Positions 9,017 through 16,599 of a stretch of DNA of 64,000 nt are shown one piece after another. Source of the DNA: Kribbella sp. VKM Ac-2568 (lineage in GTDB: Bacteria; Actinomycetota; Actinomycetes; Propionibacteriales; Kribbellaceae); assembly GCF_004345365.1 (NCBI RefSeq), contig NZ_SLVF01000006.1, positions 248,001-312,000 on the forward strand, given 5' to 3'. A model generated the notes under the pieces. It worked only from the letters and a program-made list of their open reading frames with translations, was not told the origin of the DNA and did not search any database. How positions within the stretch are numbered: the stretch's first letter is position 1; the number at the start of each line of letters is the position of its first letter. The position numbers and the translations under genes were made by a program.

Positions 9017-9047
9017 CCTACGGCACCGTAAGTTACGCCACCGTAGG
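9017..9047. promoter_or_regulatory. 31-bp operator-like dyad upstream of the desaturase
   Basis: CCTACGG-cac-CGTAA-G-TTACG-cca-CCGTAGG has 12-bp perfect arms interrupted by one 3-bp mismatch, centred on 9032. It begins 31 bp upstream of the desaturase GTG. Its size and symmetry suit a TetR-family dimer pair; regulators of unsaturated-lipid genes are commonly of this type, but no such regulator is encoded next door. Confidence 0.65.
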
Positions 9048-9064
9048 TTCCGCGCGCCCTGTCG

Positions 9065-9244
9065 ATCCCGGCAGCCGCTGACGACGGTATCGACGTACGT
9101 GCCGAGGTCCGCGGAGTCGTCGTCGCAGGGGAGGTCGACCGCGATGACGTGCCGGCCGCGGCGTTCGAGTTCGGCGGTCAGCGGGTGCCGGTGCCAGGGC
9201 GTGCAACCCGCGCGTGGGATCAGGAGGTACGTCAACTTCTGCAC
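9065..9244 (-). pseudogene. Remnant of an alpha/beta-hydrolase N-terminus
   Basis: About 60 codons read MQKLTYLLIPRAGCTPWHRH, then PLTAELERRG and VIAVDLPCDDDSADLGTYVD. This is the typical start of actinobacterial alpha/beta-hydrolases (first strand, oxyanion turn, then the VDLPCDDxSA segment). After residue 60 the similarity stops and the frame continues into noncoding DNA and the desaturase. No nucleophile elbow, catalytic acid or His follows. It is read as a truncated gene left by a deletion. Confidence 0.6.
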
Positions 9245-9258
9245 CTTATGGTGGGCGG

Positions 9259-9675
9259 ATGGATCGGAGCTCCTACGCGCACTTCCTGGCGATCACGACG
9301 CGCTGGAAGGACAACGACGTCTACGGGCACGTGAACAACGTCGAGTACTACAGCTTCTTCGACACGGTGATCAACGAGTTCCTGATCCGGGCTGGTGAGC
9401 TCGACATCCATCGCGGGGACGTGATCGGGCTGTGTGTCGAGTCGGCCTGCACCTTCAAGCAGTCGCTCGCGTTCCCGCAGACGGTGGATGCCGGGTTGCG
9501 GGTGTCGAAGCTCGGCAACTCCAGCGTCCACTACGAGATCGGGCTGTTCCGCGCGGGCTCGGACGAGCCCGCCGCCACCGGCCGCTTCGTGCACGTGTTC
9601 GTAGATCGCGAGAACCGCCGCCCGGTCGCGCTGCCCGACCGGCTCCGCGCCGCGCTGGAAGGAATCACCGGATGA
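9259..9675 (+). CDS. Hotdog-fold acyl-CoA thioesterase (4HBT/YbgC-like)
   Basis: The 138-residue protein contains the 4HBT-type motif WKDNDVYGHVNNVEYYSFFD (residues about 14-33), where the Asp before VYGHVNN is the usual catalytic residue. ATG at 9259 is chosen because the fold begins directly after it. Its TGA overlaps the ATG of the downstream alcohol dehydrogenase (ATGA), so both are made together. It probably hydrolyses a short or aromatic acyl-CoA; substrate unknown. Confidence 0.88.
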   Translation: MDRSSYAHFLAITTRWKDNDVYGHVNNVEYYSFFDTVINEFLIRAGELDIHRGDVIGLCVESACTFKQSLAFPQTVDAGLRVSKLGNSSVHYEIGLFRAGSDEPAATGRFVHVFVDRENRRPVALPDRLRAALEGITG

Positions 9676-10802
9676 TCGTGCGAGGCGCAGTACTGCGGGA
9701 GATGGGACTACCCAGTCCGTACTCCGAGTCGCGGCCGCTACGGATCGAAGAGGTCGAGCTGGCTCCGCCGGGCCCGGGGGAGCTGCTGGTCCGGATCCGT
9801 GCGGCCGGGTTGTGCCACTCGGATCTCTCGGTGATCGACGGCTCCCGGCCGCGGCTGATGCCGATGCTGCTCGGCCACGAGGCGACCGGTGAGGTGGTCC
9901 AGTCGGAGGCCGAGGGGTTCGCCCCTGGCGACACGGTCGGCTTCGCGTTCGTCCCAGCGTGCGGCGCCTGCGGCCCTTGTGCGGAAGGGCGCGCGGCGCT
10001 GTGCGAGCCAGGAGCAGCGGCCAACACCGCAGGCACCCTGCTCTCCGGCGCGCACCGACTCGGCCAGCTGGGTGAAGATCTGCCGGGTCAGGTGCACCAC
10101 CACCTCGGCGTCTCCGGCTTTGCCGATCACGCGGTGGTCTCGGCGCGGTCGGCCGTGAAGATCGACCCCGACCTGCCACCGGAGATCGCCGCGCTCTTCG
10201 GGTGTGCGGTGATGACGGGCGTCGGTGCCGTGGTGAACACAGCCCGGGTCCAAGCGGGCCAGAGCGCAGTCGTCTTCGGCCTCGGCGGCGTCGGGCTGTC
10301 GGCCCTGCTCGGGGCTGAACTGGTCGGCGCGCATCCGCTCGTCGCGGTCGACGTCGTACCGGAGAAGCTCGAGCTCGCACTCTCACTCGGCGCCACCCAC
10401 GCGGTCGATGCCCGAAGCAACGACGTGGTCGAGCAGGTGCGCGAGGCGACGGCCGGTGGCGCGCATTACGCCTTCGAGACCGTCGGCAGCGCAGCCGTCC
10501 TCGGCCAGGCCTACGCAGCCACTCGCAGAGGCGGCACCACCGTCACGGTCGGACTCCCGCATCCCTCACAAATGCTGAGCATCCCCGCAGTCAGCCTGGT
10601 CGCCGAGGAGCGCACCCTCAAAGGCTCCTACCTGGGCTCCGCGATTCCCAGCCGCGACATTCCTCGTTACATCTCCCTCTACAAAGCCGGCCGCCTGCAG
10701 GTCGACCGGCTGCTCACCTCGACGGTCTCCCTGGACAACCTGAACGAGGCCTTCGACATGCTCGCGGCCGGCACCTCCATCCGCCAGGTCCTGGTGCTCT
10801 GA
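9672..10802 (+). CDS. Zinc-dependent alcohol dehydrogenase (class III-like MDR)
   Basis: The 376-residue protein has the catalytic-zinc motif GLCHSDLSVIDG, GHEATGEV, a structural zinc region CGACGPCAEGRAALC with four cysteines, and the Rossmann motif GLGGVGLSAL. The C-terminus (DNLNEAFDMLAAG) is typical of S-(hydroxymethyl)glutathione/mycothiol or aryl-alcohol dehydrogenases. Start overlaps the thioesterase stop. The pair may process an alcohol or aldehyde and its CoA ester; this is inferred from coupling only. Confidence 0.9.
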   Translation: MIVRGAVLREMGLPSPYSESRPLRIEEVELAPPGPGELLVRIRAAGLCHSDLSVIDGSRPRLMPMLLGHEATGEVVQSEAEGFAPGDTVGFAFVPACGACGPCAEGRAALCEPGAAANTAGTLLSGAHRLGQLGEDLPGQVHHHLGVSGFADHAVVSARSAVKIDPDLPPEIAALFGCAVMTGVGAVVNTARVQAGQSAVVFGLGGVGLSALLGAELVGAHPLVAVDVVPEKLELALSLGATHAVDARSNDVVEQVREATAGGAHYAFETVGSAAVLGQAYAATRRGGTTVTVGLPHPSQMLSIPAVSLVAEERTLKGSYLGSAIPSRDIPRYISLYKAGRLQVDRLLTSTVSLDNLNEAFDMLAAGTSIRQVLVL

Positions 10803-10810
10803 GGAACCCG

Positions 10811-10842
10811 ACGGCGGTGACCGATGTCCCGGCCACCGCCGT
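10811..10842. terminator. Bidirectional hairpin between convergent genes
   Basis: ACGGCGGTG (10811-10819) and CACCGCCGT (10834-10842) form a perfect 9-bp GC-rich stem with a 14-nt loop. It lies 8 bp after the dehydrogenase stop and downstream of the convergent reductase gene. No T-run is present, which is common for actinobacterial terminators. Confidence 0.6.
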
Positions 10843-10903
10843 CCGGAGTACTAGTTGTTGTCGATGAAGGCGCGGGCCAGCTCCTGGCAGCAGTACCAGG
10901 GGC

Positions 10904-11539
10904 TCAGAGAATCTCCTTCTCCTTGCCGTCTTCTACCTCGATGTCGCCGACGTGGAACGGCTTCGGCTGGAGCGCGACGTATGTCGTACCGGTGCGGGTG
11001 ATGCGGCTGTCGACCACGGTGAAGCCGGACGCCGGGGCGCCGTCGCCGAAGAGGCGCTTGCCGGTGCCGACGGCGACCGGGAACGTCAGCAGCCGGTACT
11101 CGTCGATCAGCCCGGCCTGGTGCAGCGACTGGGCCAACCCGCACGAGCCATGCACCTGGAGTTCGCCGCCGGGCTTGTTCTTGAGGTCGCGGATCTGCTC
11201 GATCGCGTTGTCCGTCAGCGCCGTGCTGTTGTTCCAGGCCGGTTCGAGCGCGGTCGACGTCGCGACGTACTTCGGCAGGTTGTTGAGCGCGGCCGCCACC
11301 GGGTTGTCCGGATCGGTCACCTGGGACCAGAAGGCCTGCATCATCGTGTAGGTGGTGCGGCCGAGCAGGATCGCCTCGGCGTGGGTGAACCAGTCGCTGA
11401 CGATCTCGCCCATGCCCTCGTCGGAGTACGGGACCAGCCAGCCACCCCGCTCGAAGCCGCCACTTCGGTCCTCGTCGGGTCCGCCTGGGCCCTGCATGAC
11501 GCCGTCGACGCTGAGAAACGTGTGCAAGGTGAGCTTCAT
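10904..11539 (-). CDS. Dihydrofolate reductase-like (RibD C-terminal domain) protein
   Basis: The 211-residue protein starts MKLTLHTFLSVDGVMQGPGG and has the NADPH-site pattern ILLGRTTYTMM and a C-terminal LLTFPVAVGTGKRLF. These are hallmarks of the RibD_C/YyaP-YwjB group of small reductases. True folate activity is not expected; family members are uncharacterised NAD(P)H oxidoreductases. The gene is monocistronic, with the divergent protease gene more than 300 bp away. Confidence 0.88.
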   Translation of the reverse strand: MKLTLHTFLSVDGVMQGPGGPDEDRSGGFERGGWLVPYSDEGMGEIVSDWFTHAEAILLGRTTYTMMQAFWSQVTDPDNPVAAALNNLPKYVATSTALEPAWNNSTALTDNAIEQIRDLKNKPGGELQVHGSCGLAQSLHQAGLIDEYRLLTFPVAVGTGKRLFGDGAPASGFTVVDSRITRTGTTYVALQPKPFHVGDIEVEDGKEKEIL

Positions 11540-11855
11540 GGTCGATCTCCCTTTCGCTGCCTGACATCGGGTTGTCGTGTGCTTTCACCCAGGCGTCGGC
11601 CGGCGGTCGCCGTACTCGACATTCCGATTTCTGTGACCTGTATCACAGGCGTCCGCTGCGCCGTCAACGAGCGGTGGCCACGCTCGGACAGCCTCTGGGG
11701 AAGGTAAATTCCGCGGAAAAGTGTGTACACCGGGACAACCGCTGAGGCACTCTACGCAGAGTGCGCGCACGCGTACGACAAGTGAGGCAACGGCACGCCC
11801 CGGCCGTCCCCCCAGAAAGCCGGCGGTGCCGCGGAGTCCCTGAGGAGGGCCCCAG
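11540..11855. other. Divergent intergenic region of 316 bp
   Basis: This space between the reductase and the secreted protease has no credible gene. It contains a CRP-like box at 11631-11648 and otherwise no clear repeat. The ATG at 11856 follows GAGGAGGGCCCCAG, a good Shine-Dalgarno. Confidence 0.6.
11631..11648. promoter_or_regulatory. CRP/cAMP-receptor-like box
   Basis: CTGTGA-CCTGTA-TCACAG is a perfect dyad and matches the TGTGA-N6-TCACA consensus of CRP, which actinobacterial CRP proteins share. It is 92 bp upstream of the reductase ATG and 208 bp upstream of the secreted protease ATG, so a long leader or control of the reductase are both possible. Confidence 0.6.
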
Positions 11856-13301
11856 ATGCACAGCAGGTTCCGCCGAACCGGTGCGCTCGTAGGCGCCGGT
11901 GCCGCTCTGTTCGGAGCGCTGGCCGTCGTGGCCGGCAACCAGGCAGACGCCCAACAGGGTCCGTCCCCGGCCCCGTTAGACCAGCTACTCGGCCAGCCGC
12001 TCCAGGGTAGGACCGCCCTCGGCAAGGTCCAGCCGCGACTCGCCGAGCTGGCTGAGCGCAACGGGATCGCCGAGCAGCAGTTGCAGCGGATCCTGGCCAG
12101 TGACAAGACCAGCTGGCTCGACAAGGATGGCAAGCTCTTCTACAGCGAGCCCGTCGCCTCCGCCAAGGAGCGGGCCGCGACCACGAAGTCCCCGAATTGG
12201 GCTAAGCGCGCCGTCGCGGCCGCCGCCGGCCCGGCGTTCGAACTCCACAGCAAGGCCGGCTCGAACCGGGTGATCTACCTGGACTTCGACGGCCACACGA
12301 TCAGCGGTACGGCGTGGAACACCGGCGGCAAACCCGCCACCGTGAACATCACGCCGTACGACACCGACGGCAACACGAGCAACTGGAGCACCGCCGAGCA
12401 GAACGTGGTCCGCGAGGTGTGGGCCCGGGTCGCCGAGGACTACGCGCCGTTCGACGTCGACGTGACCACCCAGGCGCCGCCGGAGTCCGCGATCACCCGC
12501 TCGGGTTCGTCGGACCAGCAGTACGGCACGCGCGTCGTGATCGATCCGACGACCTGGTACCAGTCCGGCTGTGGCTGCGGCGGGGTCGCGTACGTCGGTG
12601 TCTACGACAACACCAGCCGGCACAGCTACTACCAGCCCGCCCTGGTCTTCACCAAGGGTGTCGGCACCGGCGCGAAGAACATCGCCGAGGCGGCGTCGCA
12701 CGAGGCCGGCCACAACGTCGGGCTCAACCACGACGGCACCTCGTCGGTCGGGTACTACGCCGGCCACGGCGCCTGGGCGCCGATCATGGGCGTCGGCTAC
12801 TCCAAGGCGATCAGCCAGTGGAGCAAGGGCGAGTACTCGAACGCCAACAACAAGGAAGACGACTTCGCCGTCGTCGGTCAGAACGGCCTGGCCCTGCGCG
12901 CCGACGACCACGGTAACGGTACGGCGGACGCCACCGCGCTGACTCTCGGCGCCACCGCGAACGGCATCTACGCGAACGACTCGGACGTCGACACCTTCCG
13001 GATCGACCTCGCGGCCGGCACCTTCACCTTCGCGGCCAACGCGGCGGCCACCGGCGGCGACCTGGACATCAAGCTCCAGTTGCTGAACTCGGCCGGCACC
13101 GTCGTCGCCACCGCCGACCCGGCCTCCGGCCAGTCGAACTCCGGTACGCCGACCGGCCTGAGCGCGAGCATCAGCCGCCAGGTCACCGCCGGGCGGTACT
13201 ACCTCCGGGTGGACAACACCGGCTACGGCAGCCCGCTCAACACCGGCTACTCGACCTACGGCAGCCGCGGCGCCTACTCGGTCAAGGTCACCGCCGGGTA
13301 G
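11856..13301 (+). CDS. Secreted metzincin-like zinc protease with C-terminal PPC domain
   Basis: The 481-residue product has a signal peptide (about 1-32), a propeptide-like segment, and a catalytic domain beginning near VIYLDFDGHTISG. Zinc ligands lie in HEAGHNVGLNHDG (first His at residue 282), followed by a Met-turn candidate in PIMGVGYSK. The C-terminal 110 residues form a pre-peptidase C-terminal (PPC) beta domain, DVDTFRIDLAAGTF through YYLRVDNTGYG, usually a secretion or processing aid. A degraded second copy of the PPC part lies just downstream. It is expected to be an extracellular protease; the substrate is unknown. Confidence 0.88.
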   Translation: MHSRFRRTGALVGAGAALFGALAVVAGNQADAQQGPSPAPLDQLLGQPLQGRTALGKVQPRLAELAERNGIAEQQLQRILASDKTSWLDKDGKLFYSEPVASAKERAATTKSPNWAKRAVAAAAGPAFELHSKAGSNRVIYLDFDGHTISGTAWNTGGKPATVNITPYDTDGNTSNWSTAEQNVVREVWARVAEDYAPFDVDVTTQAPPESAITRSGSSDQQYGTRVVIDPTTWYQSGCGCGGVAYVGVYDNTSRHSYYQPALVFTKGVGTGAKNIAEAASHEAGHNVGLNHDGTSSVGYYAGHGAWAPIMGVGYSKAISQWSKGEYSNANNKEDDFAVVGQNGLALRADDHGNGTADATALTLGATANGIYANDSDVDTFRIDLAAGTFTFAANAAATGGDLDIKLQLLNSAGTVVATADPASGQSNSGTPTGLSASISRQVTAGRYYLRVDNTGYGSPLNTGYSTYGSRGAYSVKVTAG

Positions 13302-13448
13302 TAGGTCCGGCATGGAGCCCCCGTCGGTTCGCAGTACGGGGGGGTCGCACAGGGTTTGCCCGCGTCGCCGCCTTCTGGTGAGGGCGGCGGCGCTGGGCTC
13401 GGGGGAAACATCCGTGAGGTCGGGGGGAATCCTTGAGGAGGATTCCAG

Positions 13449-13818
13449 ATGCAGAGCAGTCGGCGCGACCGCGAACGGCATCATCGCCGCCGAGTCCGAC
13501 ACGTACGTGTACCGCGTGGATGTCAGTGCCGCCGGCAACTACACCGCCACGGCCAGCCCGGCCGCGCTCGGTGGCGACCTCGACCTGAAGCTCGACCTGC
13601 TCGACTCCGCGGGCACCGTGGTGGCCACCGCCGACCCCGCCTCCGGCCAGAGCAACGCCGGTACTCCGACCGGCCTGGGCGCGAGCGTCGCGAGCAACCT
13701 GCAGGCCGGCACTTACTACCTGCGCATCGACAACGTCGGCTACCGCGATCCGCTGAACAAGGGTTACTCGACGTACGGTAGCCCGGGGCGCTTACGCCCT
13801 GGCGATCAATCCTTCCTG
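13449..13818 (+). pseudogene. Degraded partial copy of the upstream protease (PPC domain only)
   Basis: The ATG at 13449, preceded by GAGGAGGATTCCAG as at 11856, begins MQSSRR, resembling the upstream MHSRFRR. Within a few codons the frame shifts into GATANGI-AAESDTYVYRVD and on to YYLRIDNVGYRDPLNKGYST, which is closely similar to residues 365-475 of the upstream protein. The reading frame breaks again near 13785, where GSRGAY has become GSPGRL. The catalytic domain is absent. It therefore looks like a tandem duplicate with an internal deletion and at least two frameshifts. Confidence 0.75.
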
Positions 13819-13822
13819 AACC

Positions 13823-13870
13823 CCTGCGGTTGGTCGACCTCTGGCGGGTCGACCAACCGCAGGCCTCTTT
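13823..13870 (+). terminator. Strong intrinsic terminator
   Basis: The arms 13823-13839 and 13847-13863 are perfectly complementary over 17 bp (CCTGCGGTTGGTCGACC and its complement) with a 7-nt loop. CCTCTTTT follows. It closes the protease/PPC-remnant unit. Confidence 0.85.
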
Positions 13871-14048
13871 TGTCGCCGAAAGTCAAGAGGTCCATAACTG
13901 TTCCGTTCGCTGCCAAAGGCGTATACGTTCGCGACTGGCAGTCAGCGGTATAGACCGCTAGGTGTGCGGGGGGATTCAGCCGGGCTCGAGTCCTGACAGC
14001 ACCGCCAGTCCGCTCCGCTGGGGCCGGAAGCTGAACGACGGGGAAACC

Positions 14049-15027
14049 ATGTCCAAGTCTAGAAGCCGCCTTGTGGCGGCAGGATCAGCGCTAACACTGA
14101 CGGTCACGGCAGTCGGCATCTCGGTGCTGGGCGGTGGCGCGGCGGATGCCAAGGCCACCGGTGCTTCGGCTGCCAGCGCGACTTGACGTATCCGCTGATC
14201 GCCAACTCGGTGGCCAGCAGCCAGATCGTGAACCGCAGCACCGCGCACATCGACTACGGCCTCGCATCGATCGCGCTCGACAACATCGAGCCGTCGACCG
14301 TGGTGTCGCTCCGCACCCCGAACGCGAACTCTGTCGACGCGGGCACCGTCCAGGACGGCACGCTCACCGAGGCCGACCTCAACGCCGCAGTCAAGGCGAA
14401 GCTGAACGCCGCCGGCCCGACGTACCTGAAGCACTGGGGCACGGTGCACCGAAACGTCATCGGTCGGCCGACGCCGGACTCGCCGCGACGTCCACCCAGG
14501 CACTGCTCGGGGACGGCGCGCTCGACCTGCACACCGCGTCCGCGACCGACAAGGTGGCCTTCGGCAACGAGGTCGACTTCGCCGGGCAGAACGTGAAGGC
14601 TCTCGGCACGATCGGGTTCTCGGTCTAGACGACCGGCGAGAACAACGCCTTGGGCAACAACATGCCGAGCATCATCTTCGAGATCGACCCGAACCTGACC
14701 GCGGTCGCCTCGAACTACGCGTCGCTGGTCTACGTACCGGCCAACGGCGAGGCCAACAAGTGGACGGCCTTCAACGCGACCACCGACACGGCCAAGCACT
14801 GGGGCCTGACGGGCGCTGCCTTCAACGGCACGGCGTGCTCGATCAACACCAACCGCTGCACCTGGACCGAGGTGCTCGCCTACCTGAACGACGGTGGCGA
14901 TGACGCCAAGGTGCTGACCGCGACCGTCAGCAAGGGCCGGGACTACGCCTTCCCCGGATCGGTCGACGCCCTGAAGTTCGGTGGCAAGACCTACAACTTC
15001 GATGCCGCTGGCGTCACCGCTCAGTAG
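14049..15027 (+). pseudogene. Broken gene for a secreted protein of unknown function
   Basis: An ATG at 14049 starts a signal-peptide-like sequence (MSKSRSRLVAAGSALTLTVT) that hits a stop at 14184. Coding potential continues at once in a second frame (TYPLIANSVASSQIVN to KHWGTVHRNVIG), then in a third frame from about 14465 (SADAGLAATSTQALLGDG). That frame has an in-frame TAG at 14626 and resumes to a stop at 15025. Three lesions in one otherwise smooth secreted-protein sequence indicate a decayed gene, or clustered sequencing errors. No family was recognised; about 320 residues would be restored. Confidence 0.7.
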
Positions 15028-15095
15028 TTTCAGGGCTGCTCTGACGTGTGGGCGCTCCGGGATATCCCTCGGTGCGCCCAGCCGTGCGTTGGCCT

Positions 15096-15839
15096 TCAGT
15101 TCTCCACGGGCAGCTCGGCGCCGCGCGCGAGTCCGAGAGTGGCGATGAGGTCTTCGTGCAGCTCGAACCAAACCGTGTGGCAGGAGTCGGCGCCCGTCCG
15201 GTCGACCCACGAACGGTCTCCCGCGATCACCCGCCCGAGCGCGGTACTGAACCTGGTGTCGTACCCCTGGAAGCGATCGAGCACCGAGGTGAGCCGCCCC
15301 GACACCGCCTCGAGTGCCTGGCCCAGCGCCGCGAGTTCGTCGATCACCCGGCCGTCCCAGGCAGCATCGCGGTGGTCGTTGAAGGCCAGCGAATCCGCGG
15401 CTGTCGGCCTGATCTGCCAGTCGGTGCAGGCCCGCTGCAACCGCTCATTGAGCGACAGAAACACCCGGTACGCCTCGCGAACCACCTCGGCACCGGCTAC
15501 CTCTCCCAGCCCCTCCGGGCCGGCGCCCTCTCCCAGCTTCGCGCCGGCGACCTCTCCCGGCCCCTCCGGCTCTCCCGGGTCCTCGGGCTGTGCCAGTCCC
15601 GCCAGCTCTGCCGCCAGTTGCCGCTCGTTCTCCACGCGCCCGGCCTCAGTGAGCGACCACCCGCCTGTCCCGGCGAACTCCGACCACGTGACCCACCCGA
15701 ATGCCTGGCAGTCAAGCAGGACCTCAGCAGCAACCGCCTGCTCAACCCCGAACCGCGCCGCCACCGCCCGATCATCAGCCATCCCCCGAAGCCGAACCGC
15801 ATGAAGCACCAACAACTCCACCTCAGACCCCCGACTCAC
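15096..15839 (-). CDS. Putative DNA-binding (winged-helix-like) protein
   Basis: The 247-residue protein begins SEVELLVLHAVRLRGMADDR and has an N-terminal helix-rich module (about 5-85) resembling a winged helix (GWVTWSEFAGTGGWSLTEAG). A Gly/Pro/Glu-rich low-complexity linker (EPEGPGEVAGAKLGEGAG, about 87-115) leads to a C-terminal helical domain. ATG at 15839 overlaps the stop of the upstream partner (ATGA), so the two are coupled. Together they are divergent from the PEP-utilising enzyme and may regulate it or share its pathway. Confidence 0.65.
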   Translation of the reverse strand: MSRGSEVELLVLHAVRLRGMADDRAVAARFGVEQAVAAEVLLDCQAFGWVTWSEFAGTGGWSLTEAGRVENERQLAAELAGLAQPEDPGEPEGPGEVAGAKLGEGAGPEGLGEVAGAEVVREAYRVFLSLNERLQRACTDWQIRPTAADSLAFNDHRDAAWDGRVIDELAALGQALEAVSGRLTSVLDRFQGYDTRFSTALGRVIAGDRSWVDRTGADSCHTVWFELHEDLIATLGLARGAELPVEN

Positions 15840-16306
15840 GCCCTCACACCGCCGCCCGCCTCGGCAGAGTCGTCAGCAGGGCGCCCGCTGCGAGCGGTGA
15901 GCCGGTCGAACCGCTGCTGGCAAGCCTGCGGCGAGTTCAACCCGAGCGCGTCGGCCATCTGCGCCCAAGTGAGCCCAAGCCCACGGGCCGCGAACAACAA
16001 CCCGGTCTCGAGCTGATCGAGCTCGGCCCGCGCCGCCGGCAACAACTGCAACGCAGCCACCGCCGCATCCGTCAGCTCCTGATCCGGCGGACTCCCGAAC
16101 CCCGCCGACCCCGGCCGCGACAGAAAGAACTGAATCAAGTCAACAGCCGAGGGCGGCATAGACCCAGCCTGCCAGGGCCGCCGCTCCAGCCCATCAGCCC
16201 CCGCCGCCAACAACAACTCCCGCGCCTCGCGCTCCCGCTGCGCCTGAGCCTGATCGTCAGCCCCACTGCCCTTGTCATTGCTTCTCACCCGCAAACAGTC
16301 CATCAT
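15836..16306 (-). CDS. Small putative DNA-binding protein, coupled to the next gene
   Basis: The 156-residue product, from ATG 16306 (or 16303), has a basic N-terminus. Its C-terminal segment ELDQLETGLLFAARGLGLTW and then AQMADALGLNSPQACQQRFDRL looks like a helix-turn-helix. Two 13-bp dyads begin 1 bp upstream of the start, which suggests autorepression. It is the first gene of a two-gene unit that faces away from the PEP enzyme gene. The longer in-frame start at 16390 is rejected because it would read through the dyads. Confidence 0.65.
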   Translation of the reverse strand: MMDCLRVRSNDKGSGADDQAQAQREREARELLLAAGADGLERRPWQAGSMPPSAVDLIQFFLSRPGSAGFGSPPDQELTDAAVAALQLLPAARAELDQLETGLLFAARGLGLTWAQMADALGLNSPQACQQRFDRLTARSGRPADDSAEAGGGVRA

Positions 16307-16334
16307 CAACAAAATGTTGTCAACATCATGTTGA
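16307..16334. promoter_or_regulatory. Two tandem 13-bp operator dyads
   Basis: CAACA-aaa-TGTTG at 16307-16319 and CAACATcATGTTG at 16322-16334 are two near-identical perfect dyads with centres 15 bp apart. They abut the start codon of the small DNA-binding protein, an ideal place for autorepression. Confidence 0.65.
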
Positions 16335-16384
16335 AGCCCGGTACCAGCAGAAAGGCAGCAGGAGAGCAGGAAGAGCGTCCGCGC

Positions 16385-16565
16385 TCGCAATCAGCCCGGC
16401 AAGACCCACCCGCAATCGCCCGGCAGGACGCCACATGCGCAATCGGCCCGGCAAGACGGCACACCCGCAATCGGTCGGCAAGACGGGCACACGCCCAAAT
16501 CGGCCCGGCAAGACGCCGCACGGGCAAATCGGCCGGCAAAACCCGCACTCGCAATCGACCGGAAG
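16385..16565 (+). repeat. Degenerate ~28-bp tandem repeat, 6-7 copies
   Basis: The unit is roughly CAATCGGCCCGGCAAGACG followed by a variable CACACCCG-like end. It recurs at about 16388, 16413, 16438, 16467, 16495, 16524 and, partly, 16551. The spacing is not a constant multiple of three, so a coding role is unlikely. The array fills the leader between the divergent DNA-binding gene pair and the PEP enzyme. Confidence 0.75.
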
Positions 16566-16599
16566 GAAAGGGTCATTGATCACCGGACAGGGAGGGTCT

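Noticed and set aside
10851..10903. Minus-strand tail reading SPWYCCQELARAFIDNN
   Set aside because: It belongs to a frame overlapping the reductase gene and has no start of its own; not enough to call a remnant.
16435..16599. N-terminal extension of the PEP enzyme from ATG 16435
   Set aside because: It would translate the ~28-bp leader repeat into Arg/Pro-rich peptide with non-constant frame; TTG starts with good ribosome sites lie at 16576 and 16600.
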